DNA of 64,000 nt from the NCBI RefSeq assembly GCF_902635505.1, contig NC_045429.1, positions 432,849,669 through 432,913,668 of the forward strand, in the 5' to 3' direction. How positions within the stretch are numbered: position 1 is the stretch's first letter; every line of letters begins with the position of its first letter. The position numbers and the translations under genes are program-made. Source of the DNA: Sarcophilus harrisii. Taxonomy: Eukaryota > Chordata > Mammalia > Dasyuromorphia > Dasyuridae. Below are positions 44,401 through 56,400 of this stretch, piece after piece. The notes beneath the pieces are model-generated. The model was not told the DNA's origin, did no database searches, and saw only the letters and a list, made by a program, of their open reading frames with translations.

Positions 44401-47400
44401 GACCTCAATGTTTTCTGAGCTCATCATATTTTAAATTAAAAAAAAAAAAAAAAAAACCCAGTCCCAATGATTCCAGTTGGATTAGATCCAGTACATTAGA
44501 AACTTTGTAAACTTGTAAAAATGTTCTACATTATTGGAGAGGATTTAGTGGAAAGTTGGAACAGAACATAGCAGGAGTCAGCTTTAACAGTCTTTATCAC
44601 AATTTTTTTTGGTGACACATTTGAATACTCCTAATCATTGGACAGTTCTCAATTTCTAATTTTTTTCAACTTTCATCGTTATTGCATCCTAAAGACAGAT
44701 GCCATTTATATTATAATAGCTCATATTTGTATAGTGCTTTAAGAATGAGATATAAAGTATTATTCTTAAAGAAGTCCTATAAAGTAAGTAATACAAGTTG
44801 GAAGAAAAACTTGAATTTTTTCCCAGTTAATATGCATTTATTTGCTTTTCCTTCTTCACCCTACATTGAGAAAGAAGAAAGAAAAAACAAATCCTTAAAA
44901 CAAATATGCATCATCAAGCAAAATATTTTAACACTGGCCAAATCCAAAAATATGTCCTATTATGCATCTTGAATCATCATCTGTTAAACAGAAAGTAGAT
45001 AGATAATATGCTTTGTTATCTGTCTTCCAGAATCCTGAATGTTTATACATTAATCAGTGCTCTCAAGTCTCTCAGAGAGTTCTTTTCTTCTTCTTTTTTT
45101 AAATAGTTATTTGTATTTACAGTTTAAATTATTTTTCTGATTCAGCTAATTTTTCTACAGGGATTCATACATTGAATCTTTCATGTTTCTCTGAAATCAT
45201 CTTCCATTTTTTATTAACACTGTGATATTATATTTGTTCATCTATCTCCTTTTTTGGTGGTCACTTGTTAAGTTTCCAGTTCCTTGCCATTACTAAAATT
45301 GCAGCTTTAAATATTTTTGTCTGTAAAAAATCCTTTTCTTCAATGTTCTCTTTGGAATAGTAGAGATATTACTAGATCCAAGGGTATATATAATTTAATG
45401 ACTTTGGGGGCATATTTCCAAATTTGTGCAAGTATTATTTGCTCAGTTTGACAGATGAGAGAACTGAGGTTCTGAGAGGGTAAGTACTTTGCCCAAGTCA
45501 CACAGCCTCCAAAGTCAGTTGTGTTCTTTCTGTAACACTCTACTCCCTCCCTGGATTGACCAGGAATTCTGTCAGGGGGTATAGAAACAATTCATTTTCC
45601 AATATTTTGGACATTTCCTAATCAATTCTCCCATATATCTTTTTTTTTTTATTATAACTTTTTATTGACAGAACATATGCCTGGGTAATTTTTTACAACA
45701 TTATCCTTGCACTCACTAATGTTCTGACTTTTCCCTTCCCTCCCTCCACCCCCTAGATGGCAGACAGTCTTATATATGTTAAATATGTTATAGTATAGTA
45801 TATCCTAGATACAATATATGTGTGTAGAACTGAACAGTTCTCTTGTTGCATAGGGAATTCTCCCATATATCTTAAAGCATGTTAAAGAATTGTAGATTTT
45901 TGAAGTCTGGCCCTTTGAGATCATCTCCTCTGATCTCTTTATGTTATAGAGACTTTGAAGCCAGAGGGCTTCTGGGATTTGCCTACTATTGAGCAGGCCA
46001 GTAAAGAGCCTAGCTGAGCTTCAGACCAGATCCTGTGGGCTCCTCCTGTGTTACAGGGCTCTGAGCTGTTATTTATTGACATGCTTTTACTTTGGTTTCT
46101 GAATCAAGTTTCAATTAAAGTTTGGCTTTTATTAGTGTTGAGATAAAATCCCAGGTAAAATATGTGTAATGATCATTTTTAGAAGCTGTTTTATAGCAGG
46201 AATTCTTAGCCTTTTTGATATTATGGATCCCTTTGTCAGTTTAGTAAAGTCTGTGGACCCCTTTCTGAGAACAGTATTTTTAAATACAGAAAACAAAAGA
46301 GACAATATTACAAAAGATTAAGAATTCCTGTTTAAAGAGTCATTCCCTGTTTTTGTGTCAAGCTAATAAATACTGTAAAAGAAAAGTCTATTGGAGCTAG
46401 TCAGTACTTTTTAATAAGCTTCACAAAACCAAAGTAAAAAATTGGTTGAATCTGTGATCAAGTTCAATATGGTGAGCTGCTATGTACTAGAGAAGTCAAA
46501 TACAGCTGGTGCAGATTAAAATTGGGAAATATTTAACAAAATAAGTAAAAATAGAATAGGATGCAAATAATATTAATATATAATTTTGTAAGTATGTGAC
46601 TCCAGGGATCCTTATATATGGTTTATTGACACCCATTTCTATTCAAGTTTGACATTATTGCTTTCTATACACCATAATATTGGAGGAAAAAGATACTTGT
46701 TCTAAGGCAGCCTCTAATTTTCTAGTAGTAAATGAAAGACTTTGAGTAACATGGACAAAGCCTGAAGTAGGATTCCAGGAAGTAAGGAGGTTTAGCATAT
46801 TCCCACATCCCTAGCTTTTTTGCTGCTCTATATCCAAGTATTTCCTTTTTTTGTAGGTGCTAAAAGAAAAACAAGATATGTATAGATACTATAATAGTTA
46901 AGAAGCTTTTGAATTCTTTCTGAAAAGGAAACTGACTTTCCTTAACTGAGGTACTTCCTATGTGTGCTGTATCCGTTGCTTATAAAGCTCTAATGCAACC
47001 TCTTTTGTGAGCTGCGTACTGCAGAATTTCCTGAAGTATGATGTAAGTAAAAGCTATAATAGTTTATTTGTATATGTTACTTTTCTCTGTGTTTTCTGTG
47101 ATTTTTAAAAATAAATTCTTAAAACTACATGATAAACCCAAATTAAGTACATTAAACCTATTGTCTTATCTTGGCTTGTTTGAATTTATTTCATAGCTGT
47201 CTTTTGATAAAATGATAAATTAAAATTCTATTTTTTTCAGTATGAATTTCTGTCTTAATATGTATACCATATTTTGCTATATTCTTCCATGGATATCTTC
47301 TTGGTTATTAAAAACTAGGCATCATGAATCTGAAATGGAACACAAATATGGGTGAGGATAGTAGAGTTTCATTTGACATTTCATTCACATGACAAAACTT

Positions 47401-50400
47401 GCAAAACTTGGTATGTGCTTTTTAAAATTTGTGTAATTCTATTTGTGTCCTACTTTGTGGGAAAATCCCATCTTGAATAAGATGATGTCAATTGCATGTT
47501 AAGTGAATTCTTTTTTTAACATTTTGGGGAACATGCAAGTTAAATGTATAGACCAGAAACATTTTTCGGACATCTTTTCTTTGGAAGATCAGCATTTCAT
47601 TTACTTGAACATTCTCAGTTAGATCAAAAATTAATATCTAGTTTATAGTTATTCTAACAGAAATCTGTTATTTCTATGAGATATTTTCTCTATTGTGACT
47701 TTTAGTTCATTCTTTGTTATCAGTTTTTAAAATTAGAAAAGAATTTCTAATCTATGCAATTTTTTTCTTTTAAAATAAATTTTATTAATGTTTTATTTTT
47801 ATGTCACTTATATTTCCTCCTGTAACCTTCCCCTGCAAATTATTTCATAAAACAAAAAACTTTTTCCTGATCCCTGTTCTGTGAAGAAGCAAGGGGAAGT
47901 TATCTCTTTTTTATATTTGTGCTTTGTAAGTTTGCATTATATATTTTCAAATAATTTTGTAGTTGTTGTCATTGTGTATATTATTTTCTTTTCTCTACTT
48001 CACTTTGTATCAATTTATATAAGTTTTTCCACTTTTATTTGTATTTATCATATTTGTTACTTCTTTTAACATAGTAATATTCCATTACAGATCTGTACAG
48101 TTTTTGTAAAACTATTGCCCACATTTGTAATTGCCCGGTACTTAGTTAATGATTATTAGAGAGTACAGTAATAATTACAATGATAATCACCAATGATATC
48201 TAATCAGTCAACAAGTAATCTAGTTTCTTTAGACATACATGAAGTAGGGGATATGTTATAATAAGGCAGAAAAGAACTAAATTGTGAAGGACTTTAAAGG
48301 TTAAACAAAGGAGCTTATATTTGATCCAAGGTATGAAAGGTATTTTACTTATGTCACACTTCAGGAAATTAGAAGATCAATGATGTAATACCTGTAATTT
48401 GGGAATATTGCTTAGGCAGATGCATGAAGGATAGATTTAAGAGTGGACTTGAAACAGGGAGACATTTAGGACTTTTTTGCAATAGTTCAATTAATAAATG
48501 GTGAGGGCTTGAATTAGGGTCGTGGCTATATGAATAGAAAGTGGTAAACCTACTAAGACTTGACAATAGGTCATATATGTGGAGTGAGGGAGAGTGAGAA
48601 GTCACAGATGACCTCAAGTTTTTAATGAGATGTATGGTGGTGCCTTTGATACCGACAAAGAAGTTCAGAAAAGGAGTGAGGGTTTAGGGAAAGATGAGTT
48701 CTGTTTTGGACATATATTTAATTGGACATTAATATGCTTTAAAATTTAGCAAGTCACTTAAGATTGTCATTTTCATCCTCATTGTAATCCTATGGGACTA
48801 CAAGTGTTATTATACTTGTAATTTTATGGGTGAGTAAATGGAGGCTTGAAAAAATTGTTATTTCTTTTCCCAAAGTTACAAGCAATAAGTTTCAGAGCCA
48901 GGACTTCGACCCAGGCTCAAGTTCTTGTGTTCAGGTGATAACTATGCAGTATCTTAGAATTACCATCACATGTCATCTTGCAGGATCCATCTCATTCTGT
49001 ATTTATGATTACAGGAGTACATGAATTATCCTGGTCCTTTTCAGAGGTTCTGATTTCCCAATTTTTATGTCTTTTCAGATCAAAGAGAGTGCATCACAAA
49101 CGAGAGATGTTCTCAGGCAACATTTTAATGATCTAAAGGGAACCCTCAGGAAGCTCTTGGATGAACGATTAGTGTCCTTGTTGCAAGAAGTGGACATCAT
49201 TGAGCAGGAGACTATCAAGCCATTAGATGATTGCCAGAAACTTATTGAACATGGAGTCAACACGGCTGAAGATTTGGTCCGAGAAGGTAGGAGCCTGGGA
49301 TCCTTCTCAAGTTTTTTTATCTGAAAATCTTCTGAAGAGAGGAGAGTGTGTACATGTGTTTGGAAGGACTATGATATCTTAGTGATTTGGTTTGAATTCA
49401 ACAGATTTTTTCCAATTTTGGTAGTTTATAAGATGTTCATGATCATTTTTTTAAAACTTCTACGTGTAATTCAGAATGATTCAGATGTATAGAATGATCT
49501 GTCAAACAAGAAACACATCTGATTTCAGACTGTTGCCTCCTTGCTCTGCAGAAACACAGCTAACTATTTTTAAGTTCTCTAGAATTCTCTACAATTGTTG
49601 GAAGTCCCTCTACAGCTCATCTAGTCCATTGACCTGGCTTGTCAGGAAAGAGGACTTAGGCCCAGAGAGAATAAGGGACTTATTTGTCCAACATCACACA
49701 GGAGGCAAGTATCAAAAGGCCCTTGGGCTCTCAGGCTCAGCAGGTTTTCTGTTACAACATGATATCTCACCAATCATATAAATAAGAGTAGTTTGTAAAT
49801 TAATTCTTCACAGTTGACAACTGTTTTTCTATCAAAGACAATAAGTTGAGCAGAAGAAGTAGGTAGAAGAGAAGAATCTCTGATTTCATTGGTATCAGGG
49901 ATTCCCAGATGAAGTAATATCTCTTTCCATTTAATTTGACAACTTAGAGTCTTGTAGAATTGCCTATAACCCTCACCCTAGCTAAGAACCTTTGCTATAG
50001 TGACTCAGTAGTATTTTGGCAGAGACAGAACTTGAATTCAAGTCTTTTGGCTCCTTAGAAGGGACTTCCTAGGCTTGCTTTCCAGTCACACAATCTTTCT
50101 ACACTGCTTACGTATCAGGAAAACGAAATCTTGCCCATGACTTTGGGCATTACTTACCTTATACTTGTAATAGCTATAATCAAGTTCATAACAGATTTAA
50201 CCTTTTCTTCAGTATTCAAATATTCATCACAAATACAAGATGTGTCTGAAGGTTGCCCCTTCAACACCAAAATGGATATATTAAACTCAAACATCAGAAG
50301 TCTTATCAAATTGTCACCTTAATTCCTCAGTCTGCTTTGTCCCATCTCAGTTTAGACTTCACTATGGTTGTGCAATATTAACTAGCAAACATCAGAGTCA

Positions 50401-53400
50401 AAACTGGAGTCAGGGTCTTCTGATTGTAAGATGATCTTTAAAAATTTTTTTTAGTTAATTAGTTAATTTTTGGAGGCAATTGGGGTTAAGTTGCACAGGG
50501 TCACACAACAAAGTATGTTTCTGAGGTCACATTTGAACTCAGGTCTTTTTGATTCAAAAGCCAGTGCACTATTCATTGGGCTACTTAGCTGCCACAGTGA
50601 TCTTTTTATCGTATCTGGTTTTGACCTAGAGATCATTTGTAAAGGGGTGCTTTCAGCAGTCATTTGGTTCAAAAACTTGGACTTCAGAATTTTCCTCTAT
50701 CTTTTGAATGATGTGACTTTATTTTTTAATATTTTTTTCCTTTTTGATAGTTCTTATGCCTTACCATTTCCTTTATTTGTAGAAAATAGTGAATGATAAT
50801 ACTTTGAGATCAAACTGTGCTTAGGATCTAAACAAGTTCTATTGTGGAGCATTTATTTGATAGATTTTGGACTGGCTGTTTGGACCCTAGTTCTGGAGGC
50901 CTTAGTGCCTGGTAATCAGTGAGTTTGGTGGGCTAATGAACTTGAGATCAGTGTCTGGCTTTCTCATTATTTCTGATAAGCTTGGAGTTGGTGAACTTGA
51001 ATATCAAGGAACATGAATGGTTGGTGGTGAATTTGAGCCTGGTAGTTTTGGTGGTAGTCTTGGCAAGATTGGTCAATGGGCTTAGTGTTTTTAGCACTGG
51101 CGGTATGTTGGTAAGAGCCTTGGTAGCAATGCTGGCCTATGCCATCTTCAATCCTTCCTTCTTATGAACCTCAGCAAATCCCATATCTCTTTGGGACTTA
51201 GGGTCAACCAGTTTCAGAGATTCCTATTTCACCGATCTGGAGTTTTGATACTATTTCTTTTCTCTTTTCAGGGTTGGTTGTAGTTGGAGTGGTTCCTAAT
51301 TCTGACCATATTTATACCATTGCCTGTGTACTGGGACTTAGTAATCACTTTTCAAAAAATAGTATTTGGTTTTGAGCAAAGTGCCAGGAGACTGAGCATG
51401 ACTTTAGGTATAAGGCTAAGAATCTAGGCTTGATATTGTTGTCTGGGTAATAGTTAACTTTGCTCTTTTCTGAAGCTTTTGTAATTATAGAATATATGCA
51501 TCTGGGATGGCCAGGCAGTGAGAAGACTTACCACCACTTAGAAGCATCCTACCCCTTTTGTTTTTTCCCTTCCTTTGTCTGCTGATCACATACTGGGTTT
51601 TAAGGAGATTGAAGTCACCAGCTGTGTGTCGTCCATTGAGATAGAGGAAAACCATTCCTTATAATCTACCTTGCCTCTATGCCCTGCAACCCCCCTGGCA
51701 CTGTCATATGATCTTCTGATGTAACCTAAGGATCCCTGGGCCTTGCCATTCTCCCACTATACAACCTTTAGGACCTTTGGGCTTTGCCATCTACTTTGCA
51801 ATTGAAATTGATTTTCTGCATTGTCTCTACCAATTAGAATGTGAGGTTTGTCTATTTTCTGTTTGTATTCTCAACACTTAACACATAGGAAGTGCTTAAT
51901 AAATGCTTTTTCAAGGATCCATATGGGCAAAAATATTCATTTCAGCTCTTTTCGTGGTGATGAAAAATTGGAAATTAGGGAGGGGATGACTAAACCAGTT
52001 ATGGTATATAAATGTGATGGAATAGTATTGTGATAATGAAGGGGATGGTTTAAGAGAAACGTGAAAAGACTTATATGAGCTTTATATATTATATAACATA
52101 TATGTTTATATATGTTATATTTATATGATTTATATGAGCTGATGCAGAGGGAAGGGAGCAGAACCAGGAGAACAATGTATATTATAACAATATCATAAAG
52201 ACACAAAAGTTTTAGTAACTCTGATTAACCAATCACAGTTCCAAAGGGCTCATCATGAGACATGTTGCTGGCCACCTCCAGAAAGAACTGATGGAGCCAG
52301 AGTACAAATTGAAGCTTTTTTAAAAATGACAAACACAGGAATGGGTTTTGTTTTTCTAGCTTTCTCATTTTTCACCTAATTCACCAAATTTCACCTAATT
52401 TCACAAACATTATCTAAATGTTTGTACTGTTCTAAAAATGTGATTATTTGAGTCACTGAAAATGTACATATTCTTATTTCTACTTGTCTTTAATCTGAAG
52501 CTGTATATACATTAGTCTTTCCATCTTTTCCAACCTCTCAGTTATAACGATTTCCCTTTAGTATAAACAAGATTTTTACAGGTTTTGCATAGTTTCAGAT
52601 TCCCCTTTTTCAGATCTTATTTGCTATTGTGTCCAAAGTCTTAGTGCATTCTCGTTTTCACCATTCCTGTGCCTTGCTCTTTTGACACAATAGGGAAAAG
52701 CAGCTAAAAGCCAAGTGTAGTTCAATCAAATTAATTTATGTATTCATTTGCCCTTAGTTGCATGATCAGAACAATATAATTCCCTATAGACTACTCTTGA
52801 AGAAGCCAAAGAAAACAAATATATCAGCCCATTCTTATAAAAGTTTACTATAATAGTATAGAATATTGTTAAATTTAATTATCTCTGATAACAAAGTCTA
52901 TTTTGTTATGCTTTCTGATATTAAAGTCTACACAGAACCATAAGGCAATTACATATACTCATTTAGAGAAAATATAAGTAATATTCATGTACAGTAGAAT
53001 TGGTTTTAAGGCTTCCATATATAATGTTTAAATGGACCTTAATGAGAGATACCTTAGTAGAGTTTCATGTGAAGCTTTCAAAAATTAATGTTATATATCT
53101 TAACATGTTTAACATATATTGGATTACTTGCCATTTAGGAGAGGAACTAGAGGGAAGGAGGGGAAAATTTGGAACACAAGGTTTTGTAAGGATCAATGTT
53201 GAAAAATTATCCTTGCATATGTTTTGAAAATAAAAAACTTTAATAGAAAAAAAAAAGACTAGAAGGAAAGATTAAAATGTAAAAAAAAAAAAAAAAAAAA
53301 CCCTAATATATCATTAAGGGAAAGATGTAAAGTTAAACATCAAATCAAAAAGATAAACCAGTCTAGGAAAAAATGAAATTAAAAATGGGGAGAAGAAGTG

Positions 53401-56400
53401 AAATTATGATAGAGGAAAATGCTGAAGTCAAATTATTTTGAATATTTGATATTTTAAAGAAAAAACAGATGATAAGCTCTATCTTTCATAGATAAATATT
53501 TATTGTTCAGTTCAGTGCTATTCATTGTCTCCTTAACATTGAACTGAAACTAATAGATCTGTAAATTGTTAATTTTGGCCTTCTACTAATGAATATTTTT
53601 GATTGAAAAAGGGCTATAACAGTTAGATTTTAATTTATCCAGTGGTAGATATAAAGCATTCCTTGTTAATAATGTAGAGACAGTTAGCTTCCCTCGGAAT
53701 AGATTTTTAATGCATACTAAAAAAATTCATATTACAGATTTACAATCCTAATATACAGTGTGGTAGCAGACAAACAGCTTAGAAAACCAGATCCAATGTA
53801 AAAAGAATGATTAAAGATGCCACATTGGTACAGGTGTCACTGATGTTACTGATTTCTTACTGCACCATCAGTATCAAGGATCTGTTTGTGCAGCTCCTTT
53901 GGTTCAGCCTGAAAAAGTCTTTTCTACTAGGTTCCTTTCACCTTCTGGCTCATACAGTATTCTCTAGTATCAGTTAGGGCTCTTCCTGAACAGTCTCAAG
54001 CATTGGCAAATCTCATTTTTTCAGCCTTCCTGCTGCTTTGTTTGGCTGAAGCTAGTGCTTTAGAGCTTTCTCTTGTCCTTTGGCTCTTTAAGAGTTTTTC
54101 TGGGGAAGCTTGTATTTTTCCTCTTAGCCATTTTGTCAGTTTTGCTGTCAGAAGCACTTCCAGATGAGCTTGAAAAAACAGATTCTTTAAATTTGGGCAT
54201 TGAATTATGCCTCCTACATCCTCCGCTGCCCTGTCTTGATTTGAAACCCTGTTTTTGCTATCTCAATAGGTAGTGGTGGCAGAGGAGAAAGGGAGAGAGA
54301 GAATTCAGAACTAAAATAAAATAAGACTGAATTAAAAGAATGTTTTTTCATGTTATACTCATAGTTCTTATCCTTGTAAATGACTCCTCACATTATATGT
54401 TATTAGTCACAAGAAGCGTGCTAGGACAAATATGTACATGAATGTAGGTTATGATTACTGGAAAATAACTTGGCTCCACCCCACTATTATTGATACATTT
54501 TTGTATTATCTTCACATACAAAAGACACTGTATCTTTGGCTTATTCAGTGTAAATTGACAAGACACTAAGACAAATTGCTTTTTCACTTTTGTTTTATAA
54601 ATAGTACATAATTATTCCCCTGGAGGTTTTAAATTTAGAAACAAACTAAAATGCCATTACCAGTATAGGTCAAAAATGTGCACTCCCTTTCCTAAGGAAT
54701 AGGATGTAACAAGTTCTGAGATACACATACCATTAATATTTGTTACAGTATTTGGAGTTTAAATACTTTAATTTTCAAATCCTGTTTTTAGCTTGAAAAA
54801 TAAAAACTTGTTTATAAGATTTCAAAGATTATGTTAAACTGACCTGCCTCTATTTTCTTTTTGTTAGCATCATATGATCCTAAGAACTTTAAGACTGTAA
54901 TAGTGTTAAAGTCTGCTAGAGAAATAAAAGCAACACAAATCATCATTTTCTTTCAATAAAGTAGTATTCATAGCTGTGCTATGTAGGATATATCCTTGTT
55001 ACCTGTTTTGATTCCATCAGTTTTTCTGTCATTGTTCTGTTCAATCTAGTCTCCAACTAATATTGCATAGAATTCTTTTTAGAAAAAACAGTTCTGTCAC
55101 ATGTTAGTATTCTGGCAAAGGTAATAAACATGCATTATTTCCTGTGTCTGTTAATGATGCTGTGATGGGGAAAGTTACAAGATAACTGGGCTCTCTGTTT
55201 CATCGACAGTAGTCTTTCTGGGAAAACAATGATATCAAACCAAATATTACGTATACAAAATGGAGCCTTCCTTTGACAGTTGCCATTGATTCTCCCTTTA
55301 CCAAGGCTGATCATCAGCTGATGGTGCAGTGGGTAGAGTGCCTGCTCTTTACTCAGCTCTAATGTGCTCTCAGACACTTATTCGCTATGTGACTTTGAGT
55401 CAATCACTTAATCTTCAGTTTCCTCAACTATAAAATGGTGATGATAGCCCTTATGTTGAAGAGTTCTTCTAAGAATTAAATGAGATTATATTTCTAAAAG
55501 CATTTAGCACAAGGCTGCCTCATAAGATTGTGTTTAATATAACTTTTTTTCCTATTAGTAGTTTTAAAAAATAATAATTTATTATTGGTAATCTTGTTTT
55601 TAATTATCCTAAATTTCCTCCTATGTTCTTCTCCACAATTCTCCCAGAGAGTCAACCCTCACTAGTAATCTTATTCATAGTTGTCTAAACTTTTCCTTCT
55701 TTGTGAACCGAGGGAATACTGAAGTTTCCCTCCCTTCCCTTATCCCTCTCCCTCTTGTATGTGTTTAGCCATTAAACCAGCTTGATAAGACTTCTACTAG
55801 TTACCATTTAATAGCCAAAATGTGTGTTTTTTTCTTTAACATTCTTTAAGCCTATTCTTTTTCTCTTCTTTGGTCCCAGGTGAGATTGCCATACTTGGTG
55901 GTGTGGGAGAAAAGAATGAAAAACTATGGAGCTTTACCAAAAAGGCTTCTCACATTCAATTGGATAGGTAAATGAATTATCTTTAGTTGTTTTTTGAGAA
56001 TTGAACTAAGATGTGCTATTTTTCTTTATTATATATATAGTTGATTTTGAGGGAAAATATTTATTTCCATGGTTTCCCTTATTTTTCATTTTTCTTATCA
56101 GTATTTTTACAAAATAATGTTTTTCTTAACAGAGAAGGATTATAGATGTGAAACATTGTACACTTTAGAGGTGGTTGATGTTTTGGTTAGTTTGCTGAAC
56201 TGCTTTTTTTTTTTCTTTTTATTCTTAGTACAAGGAAACAGCTCATTAGGTAAAGGGGATGTATTCAGAAATGAAAGTGATATGGAAAAGATAATACAAA
56301 TTTTTTAAAATTTAAAATAAAATAGCAGTAACTATCATCTTTATTTTATACATGCTCATGTGAGATGAAAAAACCATATGGTTTTAATTTCCAAATGTGT

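Noticed and set aside
50860-51180. G/T-rich stretch with repeated ttggt words and a 61-codon frame
   Set aside because: No homology recognised and no clear period; probably decayed sequence of biased composition.
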